Source: Actinomycetota bacterium
GTDB taxonomy: Bacteria; Actinomycetota; Actinomycetes; Nanopelagicales; Nanopelagicaceae
DNA length: 47,190 nt
Direction of reading: 5' to 3'
Assembly: GCA_026392825.1 (NCBI GenBank)
Contig: JAPLBF010000024.1
Span: 1-47,190, forward strand
Both the position numbers and the translations under genes were made by a program. Below are positions 1 to 9,089 of this stretch, one piece after another. Every line of letters begins with the position of its first letter. Position 1 is the first letter of the stretch. The notes beneath the pieces were generated by a model. The model was not told where the DNA came from. It was given only the letters and a program-made list of their open reading frames with translations, and made no database searches.

Positions 1-2203
1 CGCCTACTCCACGGTGGATAACGCGAAGATCTACTTCGGCACCAACATCGAGTTGCATAAGCGCATCTTCGAGCGCTTCCACCGAACCAGAAACGTCACC
101 CTTAAGAATAAGGTTAAGCGTTGAGACCTTGGACTGCTCCATAAAGTCTTCAAGTGAAACCTTCTTGCGCGCCTTAGCAAGTTGCGCATTTCGCTCTGCC
201 GCTTGACGCTTTTCAGCGATCTGACGCGCAGTGCGATCTTCATCTGCAACCAAGAATGTGTCACCGGCACTTGGCACTGATGTAAATCCAAGAACCTGTA
301 CTGGACGTGATGGTCCAGCAGTTTCAACGTTCTCGCCATGCTCATCGAGCATTGCGCGGACGCGGCCAAATGAACCACCGGCGACAATTGCATCGCCGAT
401 CTTCAAAGTTCCGCGCTGCACAAGGACAGTTGCAACTGGTCCACGACCACGATCGAGGTGAGCTTCAATTGCAACGCCGCGAGCACTATCTTGCGCAACA
501 GCGCGTAGATCAATCGCCGCATCTGATGTTAACAAAATCGCATCAATAAGTTCGTTTACACCGACACCAGATTTGGCAGAGACGTTAACGAATAGCGTTT
601 CTCCACCATATTCTTCAGCGATTAAGTTGTACTCGGTCAATTGCTGGCGGACCTTATCTGGGTTCGCGCCTTCTTTATCAACCTTGTTAACGGCAACCAC
701 AATTGGAACATCGGCTGCTTGCGCGTGATTTAACGCTTCGATTGTCTGCGGCATGATTCCGTCATCGGCTGCCACAACGAGAACAGCAATATCGGTGACC
801 TTGGCACCACGAGCACGCATTGCGGTAAATGCCTCGTGACCTGGTGTATCGATAAAGGTAATCGCCCGGTTTACACCGTCGTGATCGTGGTGAATTTGGT
901 AAGCACCGATGTGCTGCGTAATTCCGCCAGCCTCAGATTTGAGAACCTCAGATTTACGGATGGCATCGAGCAAACTGGTCTTACCGTGATCCACGTGGCC
1001 CATAACGGTTACTACCGGTGGGCGCGCGACTAGAAGATCAGCATCGAGATCAGCAAGTTCTTGCGCTAAATCGATATCGAAATCTTGCAGTAATTCGCGA
1101 TCTTCATCTTCAGGGCTAACAATTTGGATGACATAACCAAGTTGCGCACCAAGAATTTCAAAGGTATCGGCATCTACAGATTGAGTGGCAGTAACCATTT
1201 CGCCTAAGTGGAAGAGCGCGGCAACTAACGCTGCTGCATCTGCGCCAATTTTTTCTGCAAAATCTGCCAAAGTTGAACCGCGACGCATACGGATTTGTGT
1301 CTTGCCATCTCCGTGCGGAATGACTGCGCCACCCAATTGCGGCGCTTGCATATTGTCGAATTCATCGCGTAACGCTTTTCTAGATTTTGGTTTGCGCTTA
1401 CTGCTCTTACTTGCATTCTTTCCAAATGCACCTGCTGCACCGCCGCGACCTGGACCGCGATTTGGTGCGCCGCCCGGACGTTGTGGACCGCCAGCTGCTG
1501 GTGCACCAGTTGATGGACCACCGGAACGATAAGGACTAGAAGATGGTGCACCACCAGTACGTGGTGGGAAATTACTTGGACCGCCGGTTCCTGCAGGACG
1601 TGGAGTATTTGGTCGTGCAGCAAAACCAGGACGAACAGAACCAGGACGCGGACCTGACATTCCAGGTCTTGCACCTGTTGCACCAGCTGGTCGTTGTGGC
1701 GGACGAGGAACTGCGCTACCTGTTGAAAATGGATTATTACCAGGACGTGGTGGACGAGGAACAGAACTACCACCAGTTGAAAAAGGATTATTACCCGGAC
1801 GTGGAGTTGCAGGTTTTGCATCTGCTCCACCTGTACTTGCCTCTGAAATTTTCTCAACTTCTACCGGTGCTGGATTTGATGGAGGCGCAACACTTTCTGC
1901 GCGAGCAGCCTTGAGCGCTTCTAGATCAACGCCAAGTTCAGCGGCTAATTCAGCAGCTAACTCTGGATTTACCTCAGCGCCTTTTTTGGCAGCAGTTTTT
2001 TTAGCAGCAGCCTTCTTGACGGGCTTCTTCTCTTCAACTGGTTTGGCATCGGGATACATCTCAATGAGCTTGCGCACTACTGGCGCTTCTACTGTTGATG
2101 ATGCGGAACGAACGAATTCGCCCATTTCTTGGAGTTTTGCAAGTACAACCTTGCTCTCCATACCGAGTTGTTTTGCCAACTCATGTACGCGGACCTTTGA
2201 CAC
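1..2203 (-). CDS. infB: Translation initiation factor IF-2 (3' end cut off by window edge)
   Basis: GTPase that brings fMet-tRNA to the 30S subunit and promotes subunit joining. About 734 codons are present; the C-terminal part lies beyond base 1. From the GTG start there is a small IF2 N-domain (residues 1-50), a Lys/Ala stretch, a long Pro/Arg/Gly/Ser-rich low-complexity segment (roughly 100-270), a second IF2-N domain (about 300-370) and the G domain. G1 is GHVDHGKT at residues 402-409, followed by DTPGHEAF and NKVD. The segment ends in domain 3 ([10 protein letters not shown] region). The start is GTG at 2203, preceded by AGGAG with 5-6 nt spacing. Actinobacterial IF2 is usually 900-1000 aa, so perhaps 150-250 residues are missing. 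It is last in the rimP-nusA-ylxR-infB order. Confidence 0.97.
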   Translation of the reverse strand, partial: MSKVRVHELAKQLGMESKVVLAKLQEMGEFVRSASSTVEAPVVRKLIEMYPDAKPVEEKKPVKKAAAKKTAAKKGAEVNPELAAELAAELGVDLEALKAARAESVAPPSNPAPVEVEKISEASTGGADAKPATPRPGNNPFSTGGSSVPRPPRPGNNPFSTGSAVPRPPQRPAGATGARPGMSGPRPGSVRPGFAARPNTPRPAGTGGPSNFPPRTGGAPSSSPYRSGGPSTGAPAAGGPQRPGGAPNRGPGRGGAAGAFGKNASKSSKRKPKSRKALRDEFDNMQAPQLGGAVIPHGDGKTQIRMRRGSTLADFAEKIGADAAALVAALFHLGEMVTATQSVDADTFEILGAQLGYVIQIVSPEDEDRELLQDFDIDLAQELADLDADLLVARPPVVTVMGHVDHGKTSLLDAIRKSEVLKSEAGGITQHIGAYQIHHDHDGVNRAITFIDTPGHEAFTAMRARGAKVTDIAVLVVAADDGIMPQTIEALNHAQAADVPIVVAVNKVDKEGANPDKVRQQLTEYNLIAEEYGGETLFVNVSAKSGVGVNELIDAILLTSDAAIDLRAVAQDSARGVAIEAHLDRGRGPVATVLVQRGTLKIGDAIVAGGSFGRVRAMLDEHGENVETAGPSRPVQVLGFTSVPSAGDTFLVADEDRTARQIAEKRQAAERNAQLAKARKKVSLEDFMEQSKVSTLNLILKGDVSGSVEALEDALMQLDVGAEVDLRVIHRGVG
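1695..1804. repeat. 54-bp imperfect tandem duplication inside infB
   Basis: Two copies of a 29-bp core (1722-1750 and 1776-1804) differ at only a few bases and are spaced exactly 54 bp apart. The flanking GGACGAGGAAC segments repeat with almost the same period. On the protein level this gives two 18-residue units of the type [10 protein letters not shown]...VPRPP in the disordered linker of IF2. It is an in-frame coding repeat, not a CRISPR or mobile element. Confidence 0.8.
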
Positions 2204-2234
2204 ATTTCTCCTGTCTTGGCCCGCAATCTTTATT

Positions 2235-2320
2235 CTAGATATTTATCTAGGGATGCGAGCCTTAGTTTTGCGACCTCATAATCTGAACGAGCTCATTTGA
2301 GTTTCATATCTTTCGCATCC
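2235..2320 (-). promoter_or_regulatory. Structured infB leader with nested inverted repeats
   Basis: The 146-bp gap between ylxR and infB holds no gene. It contains a perfect 16-bp palindrome, CTAGATA-TT-TATCTAG at 2235-2250, 32 nt upstream of the infB start. It also has distant inverted arms GGATGCG (2251-2257) and CGCATCC (2314-2320). A shorter AAGTTC/GAACTT repeat lies near 2333-2350. These could be an operator or an mRNA fold controlling infB; no function can be assigned from sequence alone. Confidence 0.4.
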
Positions 2321-2349
2321 GTCTCTATAGAAGTTCTTTTTGGAACTTT

Positions 2350-2634
2350 CTAATCTTTTGGAAGTTCCTGGAGGAACTTTTTGAATTGAGTAACATCTGG
2401 CATCTCATCGAGCTTGAAGGCCCATTTAAATGCTTTCCGTTCTATAGCAACGTATCCACACTGAATGTGTAGCCACGCTCCCCTACCTTGAGATTTTCTG
2501 CCTTGCGTTGGGGTAATTACCCCATCAATGCAGTTGACTCGAAGTAGTTGTGAAGGTGATTCCGATTTACGACAGACGATGCAGGTGCGTATCGGTTTGA
2601 TACTTAATCGCATTGCAGTCGCTTCTTTCACCAT
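2350..2634 (-). CDS. ylxR: YlxR-family RNA-binding protein (DUF448)
   Basis: Small basic protein of about 94 aa with the family hallmark RTCIVCR near the N-terminus and the GRGAWLH segment in the middle. YlxR proteins are encoded between nusA and infB in many Gram-positives. In Bacillus the protein (RnpM) binds the RNA subunit of RNase P and modulates it; a nucleoid or regulatory role has also been proposed. The start is chosen as ATG at 2634 because a TAGCCT hexamer lies exactly 6 nt upstream, the leaderless arrangement seen elsewhere in this window. TTG at 2637 and ATG at 2613 (starting MRLSIKPIRTC, closer to typical family N-termini) are alternatives. It sits between nusA and infB as expected. 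Confidence 0.9.
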   Translation of the reverse strand: MVKEATAMRLSIKPIRTCIVCRKSESPSQLLRVNCIDGVITPTQGRKSQGRGAWLHIQCGYVAIERKAFKWAFKLDEMPDVTQFKKFLQELPKD

Positions 2635-2640
2635 CAACTA

Positions 2641-2646
2641 AGGCTA
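2641..2646 (-). promoter_or_regulatory. Putative -10 (TAGCCT) for leaderless ylxR
   Basis: TAGCCT matches TANNNT and ends 6 nt before the ATG at 2634. No Shine-Dalgarno sequence precedes that ATG. This suggests a transcript beginning at or next to the start codon. Confidence 0.4.
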
Positions 2647-2689
2647 AAGGATAGCGAATCTGCCCCGATTAACCTAAATACGCACGTAA

Positions 2690-3673
2690 TTAACTGGTTG
2701 CTGGGGTGTCTGGGTGGATATCGATACGCCAGCCAGTCAAACGCGCTGCAAGTCTTGCATTCTGTCCATCTTTGCCGATTGCAAGTGAGAGTTGATAGTC
2801 AGGGACGGTTACTTTCGCAGAACGCATTGCTAAGTCGACGATCTCTACCTTTGAAACTTTTGCTGGAGCTAAGGCTTCTCCAACGAATGTTGCAGGATCT
2901 TCAGACCAGTCGACGATATCAATTTTCTCGCCATGTAATTCATCCATCACCGCACGTGAACGAGCACCCATCGGTCCAATGAGTGATCCTTTTGCAGAAA
3001 CTCCTGCGCGATGTGAGCGAACTGCAATTTTGGTGCGATGGCCTGCTTCGCGCGCTACTTCCATAATTTCTACAATACGGTCTTTGATCTCTGGGACTTC
3101 AAGAGCAAATAGTTGTTTAACAAGTGCAGGGTGGCTGCGCGAGAGCATAATCTCCGGACCCTTTAGTCCTTGCTTAACTTCAACAACAAAGCATTTGATA
3201 CGGTCACCGTGTTGATACTGCTCACCCGGTACTTGTTCTTGTGGCGGAATTCGTCCTTCTACACGACCTAAATTGACGTTAATCATCTTCGGGTCGCGCC
3301 CTTGCTGAACGATTCCTGAAATCACATCGCCTACAGATGCGCTAAATTCACCGACAATTTCTGCATCATTTGTGGCGCGCATCTTTAACTTAATAACTTG
3401 TCTCACGGTTGAGGTAACCGTGCGCGCGAAACCTTCTGGTTCGTCACGATCCTCGCTAATGCGTTCGCCTATTTCATTAAAGGTGGGGACCAAGATCGAA
3501 ATCTCGCCACTTTCGCGATCTATCGAAGCGCGCGCTTGACGCTTTGGCTCGAGCGTTTGATAGTAAGCCTCAAGAACCCCAGCTTCAATTTCGGAAATTA
3601 ATTGTTCGAGTGGAATCTCTTTATGGGTGGCGAGAGCAATCAGCGCATCTACATCGACCTGTGATTTATTCAT
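2690..3673 (-). CDS. nusA: Transcription termination/antitermination factor NusA
   Basis: Binds RNA polymerase and nascent RNA to control pausing, termination and antitermination. The 327-aa form has the NusA N-terminal domain (about 1-125), an S1 domain (about 130-200) and two KH domains ending with SLAIGKDGQNARLAARLTGWRIDI. It lacks the acidic C-terminal repeats of E. coli NusA, as is normal in Gram-positives. The start is set at ATG 3673 (MNKSQVDVDAL), whose codon overlaps the rimP stop by 8 nt (ATGAATAA), indicating translational coupling. A longer in-frame reading reaching 3706 would overlap rimP further and is not supported. Confidence 0.96.
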   Translation of the reverse strand: MNKSQVDVDALIALATHKEIPLEQLISEIEAGVLEAYYQTLEPKRQARASIDRESGEISILVPTFNEIGERISEDRDEPEGFARTVTSTVRQVIKLKMRATNDAEIVGEFSASVGDVISGIVQQGRDPKMINVNLGRVEGRIPPQEQVPGEQYQHGDRIKCFVVEVKQGLKGPEIMLSRSHPALVKQLFALEVPEIKDRIVEIMEVAREAGHRTKIAVRSHRAGVSAKGSLIGPMGARSRAVMDELHGEKIDIVDWSEDPATFVGEALAPAKVSKVEIVDLAMRSAKVTVPDYQLSLAIGKDGQNARLAARLTGWRIDIHPDTPATS

Positions 3674-4145
3674 CGGTTGCATCTTTGCGGTTGAATTCAA
3701 CTTCAACTACAGCACGTTTGATATCTGCGAATGCGATGAGGTGTTCCTTGATTCGCCCTTTGATATTTTCAACCAAAGTCGCGTGGGTTTCGTTAAATTC
3801 TGTTAAGCGACCAATTGTGACTGTGCCATCGCCAAGAGTTACCTTTATCAATCTTGTTAAATTCTTTGTCCAATGGCGTATTTGCGTTAACGGACGATCG
3901 ACCCCTGGTGAACTCACTTCTAATGTAAATGGAGTCTCTCCCATAAATTCAGCAGTATCCAATAGTTCTGAGATAACTCGTGATGCGACCGTTACCTGAT
4001 CAAGATTTAGTGGAGTTTGGCCATCTACTATGCACGTGACTATGCGATGGCTACCTGGAGATGCAATTTGAACTTCTTCTAGAAAGAAACCAGCATCGGT
4101 TACAGCCGGTGAGATTAAATCGGTTATTGATTGTGTCAGTGACAC
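3666..4145 (-). CDS. rimP: Ribosome maturation factor RimP
   Basis: Assists maturation of the 30S subunit (central pseudoknot and 3' domain assembly). The 159-aa protein has the RimP N-terminal alpha/beta domain with the LEVSSPGVDRPL motif (residues 76-87) and a C-terminal SH3-like domain. The start is GTG at 4145, preceded by AAGGAG with 6 nt spacing, a clear ribosome binding site. It heads the rimP-nusA-ylxR-infB run, so a promoter is expected in the 58-bp AT-rich gap upstream (4146-4203); I could not identify its boxes confidently. Confidence 0.95.
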   Translation of the reverse strand: MSLTQSITDLISPAVTDAGFFLEEVQIASPGSHRIVTCIVDGQTPLNLDQVTVASRVISELLDTAEFMGETPFTLEVSSPGVDRPLTQIRHWTKNLTRLIKVTLGDGTVTIGRLTEFNETHATLVENIKGRIKEHLIAFADIKRAVVEVEFNRKDATDE

Positions 4146-4203
4146 TTGTTGCTCCTTAAATATTTAGTTGTTATTAAGTTGTACTACTGAGCAAAGTTTA
4201 ACA

Positions 4204-4989
4204 TTAATTAAAGGCGGAGAAGGTATCGATGGCTACCTTGATGATCAAGGCTAGCGTCACCCCCATAAATACTTTCCGAACGAGATTAGAGCCGCCCTTT
4301 AAGGCTAGGTGGGCGCCGATTAGACCGCCAGCAACATTGGCGATCGCAAGCGTTAGACCAATCTTCCAAATAATTTCGCCGTTTGCCCCAAAGATAATGA
4401 TTGCACCCAGATTTGTGGCCACATTGACCACCTTTGCGATTGCCGATGCCGATAGAAAAGCAAAACCAAGAATTGCAACTAGCGTCAGAACTAGGAATGA
4501 ACCGGCGCCTGGGCCAATTAGCCCATCATAGAAACCAATTACCAGAGCTGCGGCGGCGGCAATCTTTAAGCGAAGTGGCTCGCTGTGGCGAAGTAATTCG
4601 ATCTGGCCAAGTTGTGGTCGCTTCCAGGTGTATATGAGTACAGCAATTAAGAGTGAGACGACTAGCGGCTTTAATACTTCACTTGGGATGCGCGAGGCAA
4701 GGGATGCGCCACCCATGGATCCGATAAATGCTGGTAATACCATTGTTATTAAAAGCTTTGAGTCAGTCTTTATATTTCGGCGATACATCAGGGCTGAAGC
4801 GGAAGTTCCGAAAATGGATGGAACTTTATTGGTACCAAGGATCACGACTGTTTCGGACTTAGCCAAACCAATCATCAGCGCTGGGAGTTGAATTAACCCA
4901 CCACCACCAGCGATTGCATCGATTAGACCCGCAGCAAATGCGGCGATTGCTAAAAAGAGAAGCGTGTAAAGCGTTAGTTCTGCAAACAC
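4204..4989 (-). CDS. TauE/SafE-family membrane exporter (TSUP family)
   Basis: Integral membrane protein of 261 aa with about eight hydrophobic segments. It has the N-terminal AGLIDAIAGGGGLIQLPAL motif and a second related half containing IGFYDGLIGPGAGSFL, the internal duplication typical of the family. Members export sulfite, sulfoacetate or related organosulfur anions or other small acids; the substrate cannot be told here. The start is GTG at 4989, one base after the proS stop codon, so it is translationally coupled to proS. Its pairing with a tRNA synthetase has no obvious functional meaning and probably reflects gene packing. Confidence 0.9.
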   Translation of the reverse strand: MFAELTLYTLLFLAIAAFAAGLIDAIAGGGGLIQLPALMIGLAKSETVVILGTNKVPSIFGTSASALMYRRNIKTDSKLLITMVLPAFIGSMGGASLASRIPSEVLKPLVVSLLIAVLIYTWKRPQLGQIELLRHSEPLRLKIAAAAALVIGFYDGLIGPGAGSFLVLTLVAILGFAFLSASAIAKVVNVATNLGAIIIFGANGEIIWKIGLTLAIANVAGGLIGAHLALKGGSNLVRKVFMGVTLALIIKVAIDTFSAFN

Positions 4990-4990
4990 T

Positions 4991-6724
4991 TTATGAGAGT
5001 GAGGCGATCAAAGCCGTGACTGAATTAACCGCTTCAGCGAGTGCAACCTCAGATTTTTCACCGGTCTTTCGGTTACGAAGTTCAACTTTTCCATCTGCCA
5101 GTGATTTTCCAACGACCATAATTATGGGGATGCCGATTAGCTCAGCATCTTTAAACTTGACTCCAGCGCTGGGATCGCGGCGATCATCCAACATCACCGA
5201 TATTCCAGCTGCTTCTAGTTTATTTCCGATATCTAGAGCGGTATCAAATGGCAGATCTTCTTTACCGGTTGCAACGATATGAACTTTTGCTGGCGCAATT
5301 TCCAGCGGCCAGGACAGGCCGATTTCGTCATAACTCTGTTCGGCTATCGCAGCGACTGCGCGCGATACGCCAATTCCATAAGAACCCATTGTTACCACTT
5401 GGGACTTACCGTTTTGATCTAAGACCGTTAGACCGAGTGCATCTGCATACTTGCGACCGAGTTGGAAGATATGGCCGATCTCAATGGCGCGGTCAATTAC
5501 GACGGCGGTAGTGCACTCTGGACAAGCATCGCCTTCACGAATTTCTGCAGCTTCTACATATGCAAATGGAGTGAAATCTCTGCCATTAACCACATTGCGC
5601 GCATGGCGATTTTTCTTATTGGAACCAGTCACCCAGGATGTACCAGGTGCAACTCTTGGATCTGCATAAACAGTGATTCCAGATTTTTCAGCATCCTGCG
5701 GACCTATGTAACCCTTAACTAAATTTGGGAACTTAGCAAAATCAGCCTCTTCAAATGTTCGCAGCTCTTCTACCCCAGGTAATCCGGCTTGCAAACGTTT
5801 TAGATCTACTTCACGATCACCTGGAACGAGAACTGAGATCGCCTTGTTATCTGCCATTAACATTACATTTTTAAGAGTGGATGCGCCGGTGTAGCCTCCC
5901 CCGAACTTTTCATTTAAAACTGCAACGAGTGAATCAATCGTCGGAGTATTTGGAGTATCCAACTCTTCGAGGGCTGGAACTTTGCTGGCATCTGCCGCAG
6001 CGACTTTGGTGACCATGGCTTCGACATTGGCGGCAAATCCACACTTTGGGCAGAGCACATAAGTATCTTCGCCGGTATCGCAAGGCGCAAGGAACTCCTC
6101 AGATTTTGAGCCACCCATTGCCCCGGAAACCGCTTTAACGATGTTGTATTTCAGGTGTAAGCGATCAAATGTGCTGATGTAGGCATCACGATGTCTCTGA
6201 TAAGAAATATCAAGTCCCTCATCAGTTAGATCAAAAGAATATGAATCTTTCATTACAAATTCACGACCTCGGATAATTCCACTGCGAGGACGCGCTTCAT
6301 CACGGAACTTATTTTGGATCTGATAAATAACTAAAGGTAAATCTTTATATGACGAGTACTCGCCTTTAACCATCAAGGTAAACATCTCTTCATGGGTTGG
6401 GCCTAGTAGGTAATCTCCGCCTTTACGATCTTGCAGACGAAATAGTGATGGACCGTACTCTTCCCAACGGTTGGTAGCTTCATATGGTTCGCGGGGCAAA
6501 AGGGCTGGAAAATGAACTTCTTGGAAACCAGCGGTGTCCATCTCTTCGCGGATAATCCGCTCTACATTGCGCAAGGTGATCACACCGAGTGGTAGCCAGG
6601 AGTAAATACCTGCTGCAATTCGTCGGATATAGCCAGCGCGGACTAGGAGGCGATGGCTTGGTACTTCAGCATCGGCCGGGTCATCGCGCAGAGTGCGAAG
6701 AAATAAGGTGGACATGCGCAACAT
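4991..6724 (-). CDS. proS: Prolyl-tRNA synthetase
   Basis: Class II aminoacyl-tRNA synthetase charging tRNA-Pro in the cytoplasm. The 577-aa length matches the bacterial-type enzyme (E. coli 572). It opens with the typical [13 protein letters not shown]. Motif 2 is [17 protein letters not shown] (residues 140-156). An insertion domain of the editing type occupies roughly 225-400, and the C-terminal third carries motif 3 ([11 protein letters not shown]) and the anticodon-binding domain. The ATG at 6724 has no Shine-Dalgarno, but TAAGGT lies exactly 7 nt upstream, suggesting a leaderless transcript. It lies 21 bp after ispG. Confidence 0.98.
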   Translation of the reverse strand: MLRMSTLFLRTLRDDPADAEVPSHRLLVRAGYIRRIAAGIYSWLPLGVITLRNVERIIREEMDTAGFQEVHFPALLPREPYEATNRWEEYGPSLFRLQDRKGGDYLLGPTHEEMFTLMVKGEYSSYKDLPLVIYQIQNKFRDEARPRSGIIRGREFVMKDSYSFDLTDEGLDISYQRHRDAYISTFDRLHLKYNIVKAVSGAMGGSKSEEFLAPCDTGEDTYVLCPKCGFAANVEAMVTKVAAADASKVPALEELDTPNTPTIDSLVAVLNEKFGGGYTGASTLKNVMLMADNKAISVLVPGDREVDLKRLQAGLPGVEELRTFEEADFAKFPNLVKGYIGPQDAEKSGITVYADPRVAPGTSWVTGSNKKNRHARNVVNGRDFTPFAYVEAAEIREGDACPECTTAVVIDRAIEIGHIFQLGRKYADALGLTVLDQNGKSQVVTMGSYGIGVSRAVAAIAEQSYDEIGLSWPLEIAPAKVHIVATGKEDLPFDTALDIGNKLEAAGISVMLDDRRDPSAGVKFKDAELIGIPIIMVVGKSLADGKVELRNRKTGEKSEVALAEAVNSVTALIASLS

Positions 6725-6731
6725 AGGCGCA

Positions 6732-6737
6732 ACCTTA
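6732..6737 (-). promoter_or_regulatory. Putative -10 (TAAGGT) for leaderless proS
   Basis: TAAGGT fits TANNNT and is 7 nt from the ATG. It lies in the 21-bp gap after the ispG stop, so any -35 would overlap the end of ispG. No clear -35 is visible. Confidence 0.45.
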
Positions 6738-6745
6738 TCGCGTAA

Positions 6746-7897
6746 TTACTTGACTGTGACGGAAGGTTCGCCTGAAGTTACTCCGGCAGCTTCCATTTCT
6801 TCAGCAAGACGCATCGCTTCTTCGATTAGGGTTTCAACAATCATCGCTTCAGGCACAGTCTTTATAACTTCACCCTTAACAAATATCTGACCTTTTCCAT
6901 TACCGGAAGCCACGCCAAGATCAGCTTCACGCGCTTCTCCTGGTCCATTGACCACGCAACCCATTACGGCAACGCGAAGTGGAACAGTCATTCCTTCAAG
7001 CCCAGCCTGAACTTTTTCAGCGAGTGAGTAAACATCTACTTGAGCGCGGCCACACGAAGGACAAGAGACGATCTCTAACTTTCGTTGGCGCAGATTTAGT
7101 GATTCAAGAATTGATATTCCAACTTTGACTTCTTCAACTGGAGGCGCTGACATTGATACGCGAATCGTGTCGCCGATACCTTCTGCCAATAAAATTCCAA
7201 ATGCTGTGGCAGATTTAATTGTTGCCTGAAATGCCGGTCCTGCTTCAGTTACTCCAAGGTGTAATGGGTAAGCACATTGAGCGGCTAAGAGGCGATATGC
7301 CTTAACCATTGTTACGGGGTCGTGATGCTTGACCGAGATTTTAATATTTGAGAAACCATGTTCTTCAAATAACGAAGCTTCCCAGAGCGCGGATTCAGCG
7401 AGTGCTTCAGGAGTAGCTTTTCCGTACTTAGCGAGCAAACGAGGATCAAGCGAACCAGCGTTAACGCCAATTCGAATAGGTATACCGGCATCGCCAGCTG
7501 CTTTAGCAACTTCCTTTACCTTGTCATCAAATTGTTTAATGTTTCCAGGATTTACACGTACCGCTGCACAGCCTGCATCAATTGCCGCAAATATATATTT
7601 TGGTTGAAAGTGAATATCGGCGATCACAGGTATCTGAGACTTCTTAGCGATCTGCGCCAATGCGTCGGCATCATCTTGGCTTGGTACTGCAACACGCACA
7701 ATCTGGCATCCCGCTGCAGTTAACTCTGCAATTTGTTGGAGCGTTGAATTTACATCGGCTGTAAGAGTCGTACACATTGATTGAACGCTCACTGGTGAAT
7801 CGCTACCTACGCCAACGCTGCCAACTTGCAATTGATTTGTCTTGCGGCGTGGATGTAGTGGAGCAGGTGGGGCGCTTGGAATACCTAGATCAACCAT
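6746..7897 (-). CDS. ispG: 4-hydroxy-3-methylbut-2-enyl diphosphate synthase (GcpE)
   Basis: Penultimate enzyme of the MEP isoprenoid pathway; converts ME-cPP to HMBPP using a [4Fe-4S] cluster. The 383-aa protein has a TIM-barrel N-terminal part with SVQSMCTT and the C-terminal cluster domain. Cys279, Cys282 (CPSC) and Cys314 ([11 protein letters not shown]) are the cluster ligands, with Glu321 as the likely fourth ligand. The start ATG at 7897 lacks a Shine-Dalgarno; CAGAAT lies 7 nt upstream, a weaker form of the leaderless pattern. It forms a near-continuous run with dxr and rseP, so two MEP pathway genes are clustered. Confidence 0.97.
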   Translation of the reverse strand: MVDLGIPSAPPAPLHPRRKTNQLQVGSVGVGSDSPVSVQSMCTTLTADVNSTLQQIAELTAAGCQIVRVAVPSQDDADALAQIAKKSQIPVIADIHFQPKYIFAAIDAGCAAVRVNPGNIKQFDDKVKEVAKAAGDAGIPIRIGVNAGSLDPRLLAKYGKATPEALAESALWEASLFEEHGFSNIKISVKHHDPVTMVKAYRLLAAQCAYPLHLGVTEAGPAFQATIKSATAFGILLAEGIGDTIRVSMSAPPVEEVKVGISILESLNLRQRKLEIVSCPSCGRAQVDVYSLAEKVQAGLEGMTVPLRVAVMGCVVNGPGEAREADLGVASGNGKGQIFVKGEVIKTVPEAMIVETLIEEAMRLAEEMEAAGVTSGEPSVTVK

Positions 7898-7940
7898 GGG
7901 CGCTATTCTGCCTTAAAAATCATTGCTGGGCGATTTCTAC

Positions 7941-9089
7941 TTAAAAGTTCAATAAAATTGGATTGAAAATATCTGCAATTAACAGCAAAACAGTGAGTGC
8001 AGCCAAAACGACGAAGACAACGGCCGTTATTGGGGTTAGCACCTTAATATCTATTGCGGCTGGAGCAGGTCGTCCGCGCAACCTGGCGATAAATGCGCGA
8101 ATCGCATCGGCAATCGCAACAGCCATATGCCCGCCATCGAGAGGCAGTATCGGCAATAAATTAAAGAGACCAACAAAAATATTTAGGCTAGCTACGATCA
8201 AGATGAAGGTGCCAATTCTTTGAGATGTCGTCAACTCTCCGCTAGAAGAGACTTGTCCAGATACTCGCGCAACTCCGACTACACCAACGAGACCGTTCTC
8301 ATCACGTTCTTCGCCACCGAAAGTTTGCCCCCAAAGAGCTGGAATTTTTGTCGGTAGCTGAACCAGCGCTTTTGCGGAAGCCGAAGTGAATGTCCAGGTT
8401 AACTTTGCCGCATCTGCAATTGAAGTTACAGGGCTGAGTCGCTTAGTTCCAAATTCATTAATGATTCCAAGTACATACCGAGATGTGCCATCTTCAATAT
8501 CGGTCATACGCGGTGCTGCGGAAATATCCATTTCCATTCCATCGCGCTTAATAGTGAATATCAACTCTTTACCTTCTGAATTCCGGATTTTATCTAATTG
8601 ATTTTGCCATTTGGTATTTCGATCTCCGTTAATTGCGACTATCTCATCGCCTTTCTGGAAACCAGCGGTAGCGGCTGCGCTATTTGGCGAAACAGTGTCG
8701 ATCACAGGAAGTACCTGATTCACGCCGACTCCGGCCAGAAGAGTAAAGAGAAGTAAGTAACCGAGAACAAAATGTAGAAATGATCCTGCGCCTAAAACAA
8801 TTAACTTTTTACCGGCAGATGCACGATAGAAGGCTCGGCCTTCTTCACCCTCTGGCATTTCATCATCAGGTGTCATTCCTTCGATTCGGCAGTAACCACC
8901 GGCAGGAATTGCTTTGATACCAAACTCAGTTTCGCCACGCTTGCGTGACCAAATTCGGGTTCCGAAACCAAGAAAGAATTCAGAGACTCGCATTCCATAT
9001 CTACGAGCAGTTAAGTAGTGGCCAAACTCGTGAATCATCACAGAAACGAGGAGGGCGACAACAAAGGCGAGGATTCCGAGCAGTTGCAT
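7941..9089 (-). CDS. rseP: Site-2 intramembrane zinc metalloprotease (RseP/RIP1 type, M50)
   Basis: Membrane protease that cleaves anti-sigma factors or signal-peptide remnants within the membrane. The 382-aa protein has the zinc motif HEFGH in the first membrane segment (about residues 20-24), a PDZ domain in the middle (about 120-200) and the third-ligand motif NLLPILPLDGGH (about 308-321), followed by a last hydrophobic segment. The start ATG shares one base with the dxr stop (TAATG), indicating translational coupling. The dxr-rseP-ispG order is common in Actinobacteria. Substrates are unknown here. Confidence 0.95.
   Translation of the reverse strand: MQLLGILAFVVALLVSVMIHEFGHYLTARRYGMRVSEFFLGFGTRIWSRKRGETEFGIKAIPAGGYCRIEGMTPDDEMPEGEEGRAFYRASAGKKLIVLGAGSFLHFVLGYLLLFTLLAGVGVNQVLPVIDTVSPNSAAATAGFQKGDEIVAINGDRNTKWQNQLDKIRNSEGKELIFTIKRDGMEMDISAAPRMTDIEDGTSRYVLGIINEFGTKRLSPVTSIADAAKLTWTFTSASAKALVQLPTKIPALWGQTFGGEERDENGLVGVVGVARVSGQVSSSGELTTSQRIGTFILIVASLNIFVGLFNLLPILPLDGGHMAVAIADAIRAFIARLRGRPAPAAIDIKVLTPITAVVFVVLAALTVLLLIADIFNPILLNF

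Noticed and set aside
1722-1804. Repeats as a possible CRISPR
   Set aside because: Only two imperfect copies, in frame with a coding repeat, with no conserved repeat/variable spacer pattern and no cas genes.
1225-1857. 210-aa minus-strand open frame inside infB in another frame
   Set aside because: Out of frame with IF2, composed of repeated Val/Gln/His from the same proline/glycine repeats; a frame-shifted shadow.
1543-1914. Long plus-strand open frame opposite infB
   Set aside because: It is the antisense shadow of the low-complexity IF2 linker; its repetitive composition explains the missing stops, and no start signal or family resemblance is seen.
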